Of a DNA stretch of 64,000 nt, positions 8,410 to 22,209 are shown one piece after another. The notes under the pieces were generated by a model. It was given only the letters and a program-made list of their open reading frames with translations, ran no database searches and was not told the DNA's origin. Position 1 is the first letter of the stretch. The number at the start of each line of letters is the position of its first letter. Location: positions 124,001-188,000 of the forward strand of contig JACKEJ010000006.1 of the NCBI GenBank assembly GCA_020633055.1, given 5' to 3'. A program made the position numbers and the translations under genes. The stretch is from Sandaracinaceae bacterium (GTDB taxonomy: Bacteria > Myxococcota_A > Polyangia > Polyangiales > Houyiibacteriaceae).

Positions 8410-9147
8410 TCACGGGGCACGCTCGACCGCGACCTCCCGGCGAGCCAGCTCGCGCTCGATGGCGCGCACCAGCCGCGCGCTGCCCGCGCCTTGCTCTCCA
8501 TGCAGGGTGGCGACCACGCCCTCCGGACACTCGTCGAGCGTCACCTCGAGCGGCTCGCCCTCGGCGGTGTCCAGCACCAGACGCACCTGCCCGCGTGTCC
8601 GCGTCCCGCCCACGTGCATGCTGCGCAGCAGCTCCGCCGCCAAGCGCGAGAGATCGTCCGGTGCGGGTGCGGGTGACATCGCGCGGGCTTGGCTCAGCGG
8701 CGCGAAGACGCAGCTCGGTAGTGGCCGGAAGGGCACGCCCTCGGACGCCCCCTGCGTTGCGCTGCCAGCGGCCTCACGGTCGGCGTGCTCGGCCGCTCGG
8801 GCCGCGGGCAATGGCGGCGAGTCGTCGTGCGCTGAGGACGACGCGTGTTGGGCCACGCGCGCGTGCCGCGGCTGGGTCAGGAGGGCCGCGAACAGGGGGC
8901 TGTCGCTCTCGGGCAGCGGGCTACGGGACGCGCCTGCGCGTGTGGCCGGTCGCTGCGAAAGAAGGCGGCTGGCGAACGTCCCAGCGCGTGGCGTAGGCGC
9001 GCGGGGGGCGTGCGCTTGCGCGGGGCGGTCAGGGAGCGCGGCGGCGCGGGGCGGAGCGGGTGGTGAGGTCACGGTCGCGTTGTCGGCGCGGGCCCGCCGC
9101 AGTTGCTGCAAGACGCGCGCGGTCGGAGAAATGTCCCATCGACCCAT
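8410..9147 (-). CDS. Possible type III secretion needle-length regulator (SctP/HpaP-like)
   Basis: A 245-residue protein with a long, disordered, Pro/Ala/Arg-rich N-terminal part and a compact C-terminal domain (about residues 165-245). That domain contains LAAELLRSMHVGG, then QVRLVLDT, EPLEVTLDE, GVVATLHGE and a final helix RLVRAIERELARREV. This beta-strand then helix layout is what SctP/HpaP and FliK C-terminal domains show; they measure needle or hook length and switch substrates. The similarity is by pattern only. The same strand carries sctQ about 1.1 kb further on, which supports the idea. The alternative is an unrelated protein of unknown role. Confidence 0.4.
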   Translation of the reverse strand: MGRWDISPTARVLQQLRRARADNATVTSPPAPPRAAALPDRPAQAHAPRAPTPRAGTFASRLLSQRPATRAGASRSPLPESDSPLFAALLTQPRHARVAQHASSSAHDDSPPLPAARAAEHADREAAGSATQGASEGVPFRPLPSCVFAPLSQARAMSPAPAPDDLSRLAAELLRSMHVGGTRTRGQVRLVLDTAEGEPLEVTLDECPEGVVATLHGEQGAGSARLVRAIERELARREVAVERAP

Positions 9148-9215
9148 TCGGCGATAATTGCACGCTCACGCATGACACCGCTCCCGCCTCGGGGGGAGTC
9201 TGGTATGGTCGCCCC

Positions 9216-10251
<1,036 letters not shown>

Positions 10252-10268
<17 letters not shown>

Positions 10269-11283
10269 CGGGCGAGGAGGCCGCTTCGGCGTTCAGTGAC
10301 TCCGTGTCGGTCGCCGCTGCGGAGGGCGGATGCAGGCGCAGGACGACGGCTCCGTCCAAGATGGCTCGCTCGCGCGGGTCACGCAGCGCCATGCCCTCGC
10401 CCAGCTCGAGGAAGCCACGCGCCGCCAGCTCCCCCAGCCCCGCAGGCCGCAGCAGGTGCCCATCGGTCATGGGGCGCGCGACGATGCGCTCCGGCCGGCC
10501 TTCGCTCGCGTAGGGCGCGGGGTCGCTCGCGCGCAAGACACCCGTCTGCACGTCCACGTCCAGCAGCGTCAGCCAGTGTCCGCCCACGCGGCTGTAGCGA
10601 CCAGCGCGCGCCTCCTCGTACCAGCCTACGTGCAGCAGCACCACGCCATCGCGCGTGAGCCCCTCGGCCAGCAGCGGGAGCCCAGGACGCAGCACACCGA
10701 ACGACAGCCGCGTGGGGTGGTCGCGCACGCCCGCATAGGCCAGCGTCTCCACTTCGTAGCCCGCCGCGTGCACCCAACGCTCCAGCCCGCGCACCAGGTC
10801 GAACGGCAGCGTGCCACGGCGCGGGTGGGTCTTCAGGAAGCGCTTGAACGCGAGGTGCCGCGGCATCTGCTCGAGGCCACGATCGGAGATCAGCGCTGGG
10901 AAGCCACGCGCGGAGAGCCACACCAGCGCGTTGGTCGTGGCCACGGGACCGCAGTACGAGCTGCCTCCGTGCGGCAAGCCGAACGCGCTCGCGCTCTGAG
11001 TGAGGTCGGGCGTGTCGCCGCAGCGCGGGCACGGCCGGTCGGGGTGGACGACCCCGTCGGAGGGGGCCCTTTCCTGGGGAGGCGGGACAAGACGCGATGA
11101 GCTCACAGCGTCTTGGCCACTTGGCGAGCCTGAAGGAACCGTCGGTCGCGTCACGGTTCGTGTTTCCCCGACGTCTCTGACCGACACCACGGGCGCGTCC
11201 CCACGCACTGGCGCTCCAGTGGTGAAGCCGAGACCAGCGACGACGAGCGCGAGGGCGCCTGTCGCGAGCACGCGGAGGGACAT
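10252..11283 (-). CDS. Exported C39-like (papain-fold) peptidase
   Basis: A 343-residue exported protein. The ATG used opens a signal segment (VLATGALALVVAGLGFTTGA). A linker leads to a Cys pair (PCPRCGDTPD) and then GGSSYCGPVATTNALVWLS, where the Cys in a CGP(V/A)xxxN context marks the nucleophile of C39-like/papain-fold peptidases. GGHWLTLLDVD about 140 residues later supplies the expected histidine, and LRASDPAP follows as in this fold. The substrate is unknown; bacteriocin-leader processing by an ABC exporter is unlikely since there is no transporter part. It converges on the kinase gene with a 17-base overlap. Confidence 0.65.
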
Positions 11284-11314
11284 GCCTCCATGGAAGCAGA
11301 ACTCGGATTCCTTG

Positions 11315-11549
11315 TCAGCTTCGCGGCGCGCGTTCTGCGACTCGGACTCGGTCGGGTGATAGCGAGACCTCGACGACGTCGACCACGACACCATCGTCGT
11401 CCCCAACGTCGATCGGGAGGCCGTCCAGGGTCCTCTTCAACGCACACGAGAGCCGACAACCGAACCGCGACCGACACGCGGTCGTCGCTCGTCGTCACGT
11501 GATACTCCCCCGGCACGTCGGACTCGTCCGTCCTGGTGATGGTCACCAT
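11315..11549 (-). pseudogene. Small frameshifted gene remnant
   Basis: Reading from the ATG at 11549, frame one gives a plausible start (MVTITRTDESDVPGEYHV, then SVAVRLS) that then becomes Arg/Pro-rich nonsense. The frame one base further on becomes protein-like just there (CALKRTLDGLPIDVG, then DDGVVVDVVEVSLSP) and ends at a TGA at 11315. Joining the two needs one extra base removed around 11425-11465 and gives about 77 residues. It could be a real sequencing error, a decayed gene or chance. The rest of the 350-base gap between the peptidase and gor shows no convincing frame. Confidence 0.35.
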
Positions 11550-11633
11550 GTGCGGCGAAGGGAGGCCCCCCGGCTCAGGTTCGGGCGCCGGCGCGTGCGT
11601 CGAGACCTCCACGCCGCACGACCATGAAGGCCG

Positions 11634-12989
11634 TCAGCCGACCGGCGTGCGCATCGTGACGAGCTCCTCCGCGGCGGTCGGGTGGATGCCAATGGTCGCG
11701 TCCAGCTGGGCCTTGGTCGCGCCGCAGCGCAGCGCGACGGCGAAGCCTTGGACGATCTCGCCTGCGTCCGGAGCGACGACGTGGCACCCGAGCACGCGGT
11801 CCGTCGAGCGCTGGACGACGAGCTTCATGAGCGCGCGGTCGGAGCTGCCTGCGAGGATGGCCTTCATCGGGCGGAAACTGGAGCGGAACACGAGCACGTC
11901 GTCGCCGTGTTCGGCGCGGGCCTGGGTCTCGGTCAGCCCTACCGCCGCGACGGGCGGCTGCGTGAACACTGCGGTGGGAACCAGGTGGTAGTCGGGGCGG
12001 ACTTGCTGCCCTCCGAACAACGACTTGGCGATGGCGGTGCCCTCGGCCAGCGCGACGGGCGTGAGCTGGTGCCGGTCGATGACGTCGCCCACGGCGAGGA
12101 TGGAGGGCACGTGGGTGCGGAGGTCCTCGTCCACGACGATCTCGCCCCGCTCCCCCACCACGACGCCGACGTTCTCGAGGCCGAGGTCGTGCGTGTTGGG
12201 GGTGCGTCCGGTCGCGAACAGCACGAGGTCCACCGAGAGCTGCGAACCGTCGCCCAGCGAAACGCGGAGCCCATCCGACGCGCGCTCCACGCACTCCACC
12301 TGAACGCCCAGGCGAACGTCGATGCCGCGGGCGCGCAGCTGCGCCTCGACGTGCGCGCGGACGTCGTCGTCGAAGGGGGTGAGCACGTGCGGGCCGCGGT
12401 GCACGAGCGTCACGTCCACACCCAGCCCGCGGAAGATGGACGCGAACTCGAGGCCGATGTAGCCCCCGCCCACCACCAGGGCGCGCCCCGGAAGCGTCGG
12501 CATCGTGAACACCTCCTCGGAGGTGAGGCCCAGCTCAGCGCCCGGGATGTTCGGCCTGGTCGGCCGTCCCCCAGTCGCAATCAGGATGGTCTCGGCGGTG
12601 TAGCGCTCGCCCCCGACCTCCACCGTGTGTGCGTCGACGATGCGCCCGCGGCCGCGGTGGATGGTCGCGCCCGGCCCTGTCAGCAGCGACTCGTAGATGC
12701 CGTTGAGCCGCGCGATCTCGGCGTCCTTGTTGCGTACCAGCGTCGGCCAGTCGAACGACAGCGTGGGCACGGTGTAGCCGAAGCCCGAGGCGTCGCGAAA
12801 CGCGGCGCCGAACTCGCTGGCGTAGACGAAGAGCTTTTTCGGGACGCAGCCCACGTTGACACACGTCCCGCCCATGTACTGCTCCTCGCATACGCCGACG
12901 CGGGCGCCCATCGCCGCCGACAAGCGCGCGGCGCGCACCCCGCCCGAGCCTGCACCGATGACGTAGAGATCGAAGTCGTACATGGACAT
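11634..12989 (-). CDS. gor: Glutathione-disulfide reductase
   Basis: A 451-residue class I pyridine-nucleotide disulfide oxidoreductase. Order of features: FAD-binding YVIGAGSGGVRAAR, redox-active site GGTCVNVGCVPKK (about residues 40-52), NAD(P)H-binding VVGGGYIGLEFA (about 170), ATGRTPNT, FAD site ILAVGDV, and the C-terminal IHPTAAEE with the His-Glu pair of the partner subunit. The VNVGCVPKK active site and the short C-terminus favour glutathione reductase over dihydrolipoamide dehydrogenase. An Arg in the loop after the second fold (LVHRGPHVL) fits NADPH use. It would keep glutathione, or a similar thiol, reduced in the cytoplasm. Confidence 0.9.
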   Translation of the reverse strand: MSMYDFDLYVIGAGSGGVRAARLSAAMGARVGVCEEQYMGGTCVNVGCVPKKLFVYASEFGAAFRDASGFGYTVPTLSFDWPTLVRNKDAEIARLNGIYESLLTGPGATIHRGRGRIVDAHTVEVGGERYTAETILIATGGRPTRPNIPGAELGLTSEEVFTMPTLPGRALVVGGGYIGLEFASIFRGLGVDVTLVHRGPHVLTPFDDDVRAHVEAQLRARGIDVRLGVQVECVERASDGLRVSLGDGSQLSVDLVLFATGRTPNTHDLGLENVGVVVGERGEIVVDEDLRTHVPSILAVGDVIDRHQLTPVALAEGTAIAKSLFGGQQVRPDYHLVPTAVFTQPPVAAVGLTETQARAEHGDDVLVFRSSFRPMKAILAGSSDRALMKLVVQRSTDRVLGCHVVAPDAGEIVQGFAVALRCGATKAQLDATIGIHPTAAEELVTMRTPVG

Positions 12990-13092
12990 GGTCAGCGCAG
13001 TCGGCGCAGTGCCTCTTCCGTTTCAGATGCTGCCCGTGGAGCACCCACGCGAGCGTTTGGTGACGACCACGAGCGCGATGACAGGGGCGGCG

Positions 13093-13782
13093 TCAAAACG
13101 CGCAGTAGTCGATGAGCCACTCTTCGGAGTCGTGGTCGAGCACGCGCTCGTGCAGGAGGCTCAGCGCGCCGGCTGACGGTACGGCCACGTACACCTCGCG
13201 CTGCCCATCGGCGACCAGCATCACGAAGCGGCGGTCGAAGTCCGAGCGGGCGAGCAGGCCGTTCACGGCGCCCACCAGGCCGCGCACGCTGACGGTCTCC
13301 ACCAGCTCGAACGAGCGCAGGTCGATGTCGTTCTCGCCCAGCTCTTCGTCGTAGTCGTCGGTGACGGCGCTCAGGTGCTCTCCACAGCGCAGCACGAGCG
13401 GGCCCTCCTCACCGCCGCCGATGCGCTCTAGGTGGATGGTGTCCACCTCCGGCACCAGCTGGTTCAGTCGCTCGACGACGCCGTGGGCGTCCACCAGGTC
13501 GTCGTTCTTGTGCAGGAGGAAGCGGTCGGCGCGTACGCGCCGCGCGGCAGCGTCGTCATCGCCAGCGGCTTCGTAATAGCGCACGAGCAGATCGATGCGG
13601 CTCGTCTCGAGGTCTTGCGGCCCCTGCTTGAGCACCTCGGCCAGCACCATCATCAGGGGAGCCGTCAGCTCGTGAACCAAGCCCGCGTGCTTCAACAGCT
13701 CGACGTACGCCTCGTCCACCCCGTCAGGGGCGGTCACGTGCGTCCCCAGGTCGGAACTGGGGGTCTCCGCCGGAGTGGACAT
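13093..13782 (-). CDS. Hypothetical protein, acidic
   Basis: An unrecognised 229-residue, acidic, soluble protein with no signal peptide or membrane segment. It looks like a mixed helical and beta fold: helix-rich front (VELLKHAGLVHELTAPLMMV, DLETSRIDLLVRYYEAAG) and a later half with strands (RFVMLVADGQREVYVAVPSA). It follows the AgmX-domain lipoprotein gene on the same strand by 63 bases, a short and relatively AT-rich gap, so it may have its own promoter or belong to that operon. A regulatory or adaptor role is possible but not shown. Confidence 0.65.
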   Translation of the reverse strand: MSTPAETPSSDLGTHVTAPDGVDEAYVELLKHAGLVHELTAPLMMVLAEVLKQGPQDLETSRIDLLVRYYEAAGDDDAAARRVRADRFLLHKNDDLVDAHGVVERLNQLVPEVDTIHLERIGGGEEGPLVLRCGEHLSAVTDDYDEELGENDIDLRSFELVETVSVRGLVGAVNGLLARSDFDRRFVMLVADGQREVYVAVPSAGALSLLHERVLDHDSEEWLIDYCAF

Positions 13783-13845
13783 ATCCTATCGTTTTACACC
13801 GTGTTTCCACCGGATTACCACAAAAAGCTTCCCCGCGCGGTGCCC

Positions 13846-15045
13846 TCACCCATCGCACAAGGGTCGCTGCAGCGTGCTCGTGTCCGGTCGGAGGCGGATG
13901 GGGAGGGCCACGTCGACGAAATCGCCCTCGGTGGGGGCCGGGAACACCACCCCGCGGACCACGCTCAGGACACACGTGCGGAGGGTGGGGTCACCCAGCT
14001 CGTCGGTCGCAGCGCACGCCTCCGTGACACGACCCTGTGGGCCGATGCGCGTGAGCACTCGGATGCGTCCCCCGCGAGCGGCGTCGCCACGCGCGAACTC
14101 GAAGCAGCGCATGGCTCCCTCGCTCATGCTGTCCAGGCGTGCGCGGATGGCGTCTGCGCCGAGGGTGCCGAGGCGCTGGTCGGCCGGTGGAGGCGGGAGC
14201 GCACCCGCAGCACAGAGACCGTGTGTGCTCGGGTCCGCGGCCGGAGGCGAGGGCAGCCGCACCCCCGCCTCGAGCGCGACGGCCAGCACCACGGTCGCGC
14301 TCCCGGGGACCTGGCCGAGCGCCAGGCGCAGCGTGCTGAGGGGCACGCGCCCCTCGGCCGTGACCACCACCGCCGCCGCCCCTTCGGCCACGACGGGAAG
14401 ATGCTCATGCAGCCGGTCGACGGGGAAGGGTCCCGCGTGTCGAGGGGCGACGCCCGTGTCGGTGCGGCGCAGGTGGGCCCCCTCCCGCGCGAGCACCACC
14501 ACCGCCAAGTGACCCGCAGCGGGTGGCGGTGTGGTGTTGAGTCCCACCAGGGCCAGGCCGCTGCTCGCGCCGTGTTGTGCCCAGCGCGTCAGGACGACCG
14601 CAGTCTCCCGTGGATCGTCCAGCCGGCTCCCGAGCTCGGCGGGCGCATCTGGGATGGGGTGTACCGCGCTCGCCAAGTCCGCCTCCAAGACGAACGGCGC
14701 GAGCTCCCCGCCGCGCAACAGGCAGCCGGCCGCGCTCTCGCTCTGGGCCAGCCCGTCCAGGGCGCGCACGGCGGCGACGAGGTCTGCGAAGGTGGCGGCC
14801 GCGCTCAACTGGCGTGGGCTGGGCTCGGGCGTCTCGGTGGGCGCGTCATGGTCGTCGGTGCGCGGGCGCTCGGCGCGGTCCGCCGTGGTCTCTCGGGGCG
14901 TCGTCTCGGGCGGAGACCCACCGCCGGCACAGCCTGTCGCCAGCAGCGCCGCACAGCAGAGCGCCAACCGCGGGCGCAGCGTCTCGGATGGGCCGCCGCG
15001 AGATGCACCTGCTCCGTAGGAAGAGCGCGTCTCCACTGGCCTCAC
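13846..15045 (-). CDS. Lipoprotein with AgmX/PglI-type C-terminal domain
   Basis: A 399-residue lipoprotein. The GTG at 15045 forms a GTGA overlap with the engB stop. The signal (LALCCAALLATGC) ends in a lipobox Cys near residue 39, followed by a Thr/Glu/Pro linker. The last 90 residues have the AgmX/PglI tail pattern known from myxobacterial motility and surface proteins: MRCFEFARG, GGRIRVLTRIGPQGRVTEAC, TLRTCVLSVVRGVVFPAP and a final strand pair. The middle (residues about 90-290) is unrecognised. The domain resembles TonB-like partners that act across the periplasm; the actual role here is unknown. Confidence 0.7.
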   Translation of the reverse strand: MRPVETRSSYGAGASRGGPSETLRPRLALCCAALLATGCAGGGSPPETTPRETTADRAERPRTDDHDAPTETPEPSPRQLSAAATFADLVAAVRALDGLAQSESAAGCLLRGGELAPFVLEADLASAVHPIPDAPAELGSRLDDPRETAVVLTRWAQHGASSGLALVGLNTTPPPAAGHLAVVVLAREGAHLRRTDTGVAPRHAGPFPVDRLHEHLPVVAEGAAAVVVTAEGRVPLSTLRLALGQVPGSATVVLAVALEAGVRLPSPPAADPSTHGLCAAGALPPPPADQRLGTLGADAIRARLDSMSEGAMRCFEFARGDAARGGRIRVLTRIGPQGRVTEACAATDELGDPTLRTCVLSVVRGVVFPAPTEGDFVDVALPIRLRPDTSTLQRPLCDG

Positions 15046-15656
15046 GCCGGTTGCGCCTGTTCTGGAAGCGCGATGGCTGCCTCGCGCAGGAGCGCGCTCC
15101 ACAGCCGCTCGCGGCCCTCGCCCGTCTCCGAGCTATACCCGAACACGCGCGCGGGCGCGGCGCTCTGCACGGCCTTGAGCGCCAGCTTGCGTTGGCTGGC
15201 GGGGAGCTTGTCGAGCTTGGTGGCCACCAGCACGGCCCGCACACCGACGTGGTCCAGGAATTCGAGCAGCTGCGCGTCCTCCTCTTCGACACCGCGGCGC
15301 ACGTCCACGATGATCACCACGGCGCGCAGCCCGGGCCGCTGACTGAGGAAGTCCTCGATGAGCACGCCCCAGCTGCGCTTCTCGCCCTTGCTCCGTTTGG
15401 CGAAGCCGTAGCCGGGGAGGTCCACCAGATCGAATTCGGCTCCGCCACCGAGGGACAGCCGAAAGATGTTGATGGCGCGCGTGCAGCCCGGGGTGCCGCT
15501 GGTGCGCACGAGCTTCTTCCGCTCGACCAGGCTGTTGATCAGGCTCGACTTGCCCACGTTCGAGCGCCCTGCGAACGCGATCTCGGCGAACGCGGGGGCA
15601 GGGAGCTGCGCGTAGCTCGTGGCGCCTGCTACGAATCGAGCGTCGAGGATCTGCAC
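15042..15656 (-). CDS. engB: Ribosome biogenesis GTP-binding protein EngB (YihA/YsxC)
   Basis: A 204-residue GTPase needed for assembly of the large ribosomal subunit. Motifs: G1 GRSNVGKSS (about residues 30-38), the G2 loop GTPGCTRAINIF, G3 DLPGYGFAKR (about 77), G4 TKLDKL (about 145) and the G5-like FGYSSETGEGR. The GTG chosen (VQILDARFVAGA) matches the usual N-terminus and length; an in-frame ATG at 15692 would add 12 residues without family support. Its stop overlaps the next lipoprotein start by four bases, so the two are translationally coupled. Confidence 0.92.
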   Translation of the reverse strand: MQILDARFVAGATSYAQLPAPAFAEIAFAGRSNVGKSSLINSLVERKKLVRTSGTPGCTRAINIFRLSLGGGAEFDLVDLPGYGFAKRSKGEKRSWGVLIEDFLSQRPGLRAVVIIVDVRRGVEEEDAQLLEFLDHVGVRAVLVATKLDKLPASQRKLALKAVQSAAPARVFGYSSETGEGRERLWSALLREAAIALPEQAQPA

Positions 15657-15708
15657 CCCGACGTTGTAGCGACATCGGGCCTCGCGCGCCACGCGGGGCC
15701 CTGCGGCG

Positions 15709-19401
<3,693 letters not shown>

Positions 19402-19472
19402 ACTCGGCCTTTCTCCGGGCGATTCAGGCCCGTTCGAGATACATTCCGGTGGTATCCTTCCGTTGTCAACAC

Positions 19473-21155
19473 ATGGCACAGCAGGCCCCGGACATCCCAG
19501 ACCCGCTCGTGGGCACCCTCGTCAGCGAGCGCTACCGCATCCTCCGCAAGCTCGGCGAGGGTGGCATGGGGCGCGTCTACGAGGCGCAGCACGAGTTGAT
19601 CGGCAAGCGCGTGGCGCTCAAGTGCCTGAACGCGGAATTCGCCACGCATCCCATCGTCGTGGAGCGTTTCAAGCGCGAAGCGCGGGCGGCCACGGCCGTC
19701 GGCAACGAGCACATCGTGGACGTGACGGACCTCGGTGACCTGCCGGATGGCTCCCCCTTCATCGTGATGGAGCACCTGAGCGGGCGTGAGCTGGCCGACG
19801 TCATCGAAGAGGGCCCGCTCACCCTCGGGCGCGCCGTGCGCATCATGGAGCAGGTCTGCGACGCGCTGGCAGCGGCCCACCCCAAGGGCATCGTCCACCG
19901 CGACCTCAAGCCGGAGAACATCTTCCTGGTGCAGCGGTCTGGCAACGAGGACTTCGTGAAGGTGCTCGACTTCGGCATCTCGAAGATGAAGGAGCCCGAG
20001 GAGACGTCCCCCAGCCTCACGCGCACAGGCATGGCGATGGGTACGCCCCAGTACATGTCGCCCGAGCAGGCGCAGGGCATGACCTCGACCGACCACCGCA
20101 CGGACGTCTACGCGCTCGGGGTCATCCTCTATCGCATGCTGACGGGCGAGGTGCCGTTCTCGGCCGAGACCTTCCCCATGCTCATCGTCCAGATCGTGAC
20201 GACCGACGCGCCCTCCGTGCTCGTGCTGCGGCCAGACCTGCCGACCGAGGTGGACGCTATCATCCGGCGCGCGCTCGCCCGGGACGTGCGCGAGCGCTAT
20301 CAGTCGGTGGGCGAGCTCGCGCGGGCGCTCGCGCCCTTTCGCGACGTCGAGGACGCACCGCGCAAAGTGGTCGTCGTGCCCAAGACCCGCTTGTCGCTCG
20401 ATGGCACTCTGCCCGGCAAGCGGACGCCGAAGCTGGGTCAGATCGAGCCTCGCCCTTCGAGTCTTCCGACACAAGCAGGCAAGCCGACGCCTGCGTCGCG
20501 GCGTGCCGAGGTACCCTCGGCGACGCCCACGCGGTCGTCGACCCCGTCTGGGTCGGCGGTACCCGGTGCGGTCGACAGCGACACGCCCGGCATGGCGCCT
20601 GGGGGGGCAGCACCTGCGTGGCGCCGGCCGGTCATGGCGTTGGTGGCCCTCCTGGTGGCCGGGGGTGCGGTGTTCGCGTTCACGCGAGGTGGCGACCCGG
20701 ACACGGACGCGCCGTCGGATGCCGTGGTCCCCGTGACGGTGCCGCCAACACCCGGCGAGGGCGAGGAGGCTGACCCCGTACCGCCCGTCGCCGAGGCGAC
20801 CCCCCCGCCTGCCGAGAGCCCAGCCGAGGTGCGCGTGCGCGTGACTGTCCTGCCGGCCGGGGCGAGGATCTTCCTGGACGACCGTGAGTTCCCCAACCCC
20901 CTCGACAGCCCCCGCCCGCGCTCCCTCGAGCCCGTGCGTGTGCGCATGGAGCTCGACGGCTACGAGACCCAGGAGCGCATGATCGTGTTCGACTCGGACG
21001 CGCGCATCGAGATCACGCTGCAGCCCACCACCGCCCGGCCGCGCGCTGGCTCAGGAGGTCGGACGGGCAGCGCGATGAGCGCGGACACGAACGAGGGCGC
21101 GATGACCGTTGCGACCCCAACCCGAATGGATGGCTTCCGTGAGAGCTTCGACTGA
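19473..21155 (+). CDS. Ser/Thr protein kinase with transmembrane helix and PEGA domain
   Basis: A 560-residue Hanks-type receptor-like kinase. Kinase motifs: GEGGMGRVYEA, VALKCL, IVHRDLKPENIFL, LDFGISK, GTPQYMSPEQAQG and TDVYALGVILYRML, all intact. After a Ser/Thr/Pro-rich linker, one membrane helix (about residues 386-405, VMALVALLVAGGAVFAF) leads to an extracytoplasmic PEGA domain (about 454-509: VTVLPAGARIFLDDREF ... LDGYETQERMIVF). The PEGA domain is thought to bind surface structures. The stop lies inside the next gene, which has a second PEGA-like stretch, and the three plus-strand genes from here form an operon. Confidence 0.92.
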   Translation: MAQQAPDIPDPLVGTLVSERYRILRKLGEGGMGRVYEAQHELIGKRVALKCLNAEFATHPIVVERFKREARAATAVGNEHIVDVTDLGDLPDGSPFIVMEHLSGRELADVIEEGPLTLGRAVRIMEQVCDALAAAHPKGIVHRDLKPENIFLVQRSGNEDFVKVLDFGISKMKEPEETSPSLTRTGMAMGTPQYMSPEQAQGMTSTDHRTDVYALGVILYRMLTGEVPFSAETFPMLIVQIVTTDAPSVLVLRPDLPTEVDAIIRRALARDVRERYQSVGELARALAPFRDVEDAPRKVVVVPKTRLSLDGTLPGKRTPKLGQIEPRPSSLPTQAGKPTPASRRAEVPSATPTRSSTPSGSAVPGAVDSDTPGMAPGGAAPAWRRPVMALVALLVAGGAVFAFTRGGDPDTDAPSDAVVPVTVPPTPGEGEEADPVPPVAEATPPPAESPAEVRVRVTVLPAGARIFLDDREFPNPLDSPRPRSLEPVRVRMELDGYETQERMIVFDSDARIEITLQPTTARPRAGSGGRTGSAMSADTNEGAMTVATPTRMDGFRESFD

Positions 21156-22209
21156 GAACCCGAAGAGCGCCCCGCGCACTGTCCGTGGTGCTGGGCGTGG
21201 GCTGGTGGTGTTCACGCTGGTCCTGACGTGCGCTCCCGTCTGGGGGCGGGCCCAGGACAACCTCCCGGACACCGGCGAACCCACGCCAGGGATCGACGGC
21301 GGCGCGCCCGTCCCCGACGAGACGCCCACCCCGGACCCGAGCAGCGAGGCCCGCGAGCGCTTCACGCAGGGGCTCTCGCTGGCGCGCGCGGGGAACTGCG
21401 AGGGGGCCATCTCCGAGTTCCAGGCCAGCTACGCCTTGGTCCCACGCCCCAACACGCTCTACAACATCGCGCAGTGCCAGGAGCAGCTCAACCGCTACGA
21501 CCTGGCCATCCGCTTCTACGAAGAGTACCTCGCCAGCGCCCCTGCAGACGCCGAGGACCGCCCGACCGTCGAGGCCAGCATGCGCGCGCTTCGCAACCTG
21601 CTCGGCGTCATCGTGGTGTCCAGCAACGTCCCCGCCGAGGTGTGGGTGGGCGGTCGCGTCGTGGGTATGGCGCCAGGTGAAGTGCCCATCCCAGGGGGGC
21701 GCCATCGCGTCGAGATCCGCGCGGACGGCTACATCCCCGTGCTGCGTGAGGTGGAGGTGGCGGCGCGCCAGCGCGTCGAGCTCACCGTCGCGCTCGAGCA
21801 GCCCCAGCAGACGACGATCGAGCAGACGACGATCGAGCAGACGGTCATCGAAGACCGGGGCATCCCACCGACGCTCTTCTACGCGGGGGTCGGGGTGACG
21901 GCCGCGAGCGCGCTGGTGGGTGTCGGCTTCGGCATCCGAGCGCTGCGCCTGCGCGGCGACCAGCGCGCGGTGGACCCGCTGGCCTTCGACGAGATGGTGC
22001 GGATTCGCGACGATGTGAAGCGCACGGCGCGCATCGCCGACGTGTTCTTCCTGACGGCCGGGGTCTTCGCGGTTGGCACCTTGGTGGTGTACTTCCTGAC
22101 GGACTTCTCGTCCGAGGAAGCACGCGAAGCGTCGGCTCAGGCGCGCCTGCGCGTGCGCCCGAGCCTGGGTCTCGGTGGCGGCGGCTTGTCGCTCGAGGGG
22201 AGCTTCTGA
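21130..22209 (+). CDS. TPR and PEGA-like protein with signal/membrane segments
   Basis: A 359-residue protein. The ATG at 21130 lies inside the kinase 3' end (26-base overlap). A signal-like segment (VVFTLVLTCAPVWGRAQ) is followed by TPR-type helices (RFTQGLSLARAGNCEGAISEF, NTLYNIAQCQEQLNRYDLAI), then a PEGA-like stretch (LGVIVVSSNVPAEVWVGG ... VEIRADGYIPVL). A short tandem QTTIEQTTIEQTVIE precedes two hydrophobic helices (FYAGVGVTAASALVGVGFG; VFFLTAGVFAVGTLVVYFLT). This layout is common in myxobacterial kinase neighbourhoods; a link to the upstream kinase is inferred from the operon. Function unknown. Confidence 0.78.
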   Translation: MASVRASTENPKSAPRTVRGAGRGLVVFTLVLTCAPVWGRAQDNLPDTGEPTPGIDGGAPVPDETPTPDPSSEARERFTQGLSLARAGNCEGAISEFQASYALVPRPNTLYNIAQCQEQLNRYDLAIRFYEEYLASAPADAEDRPTVEASMRALRNLLGVIVVSSNVPAEVWVGGRVVGMAPGEVPIPGGRHRVEIRADGYIPVLREVEVAARQRVELTVALEQPQQTTIEQTTIEQTVIEDRGIPPTLFYAGVGVTAASALVGVGFGIRALRLRGDQRAVDPLAFDEMVRIRDDVKRTARIADVFFLTAGVFAVGTLVVYFLTDFSSEEAREASAQARLRVRPSLGLGGGGLSLEGSF

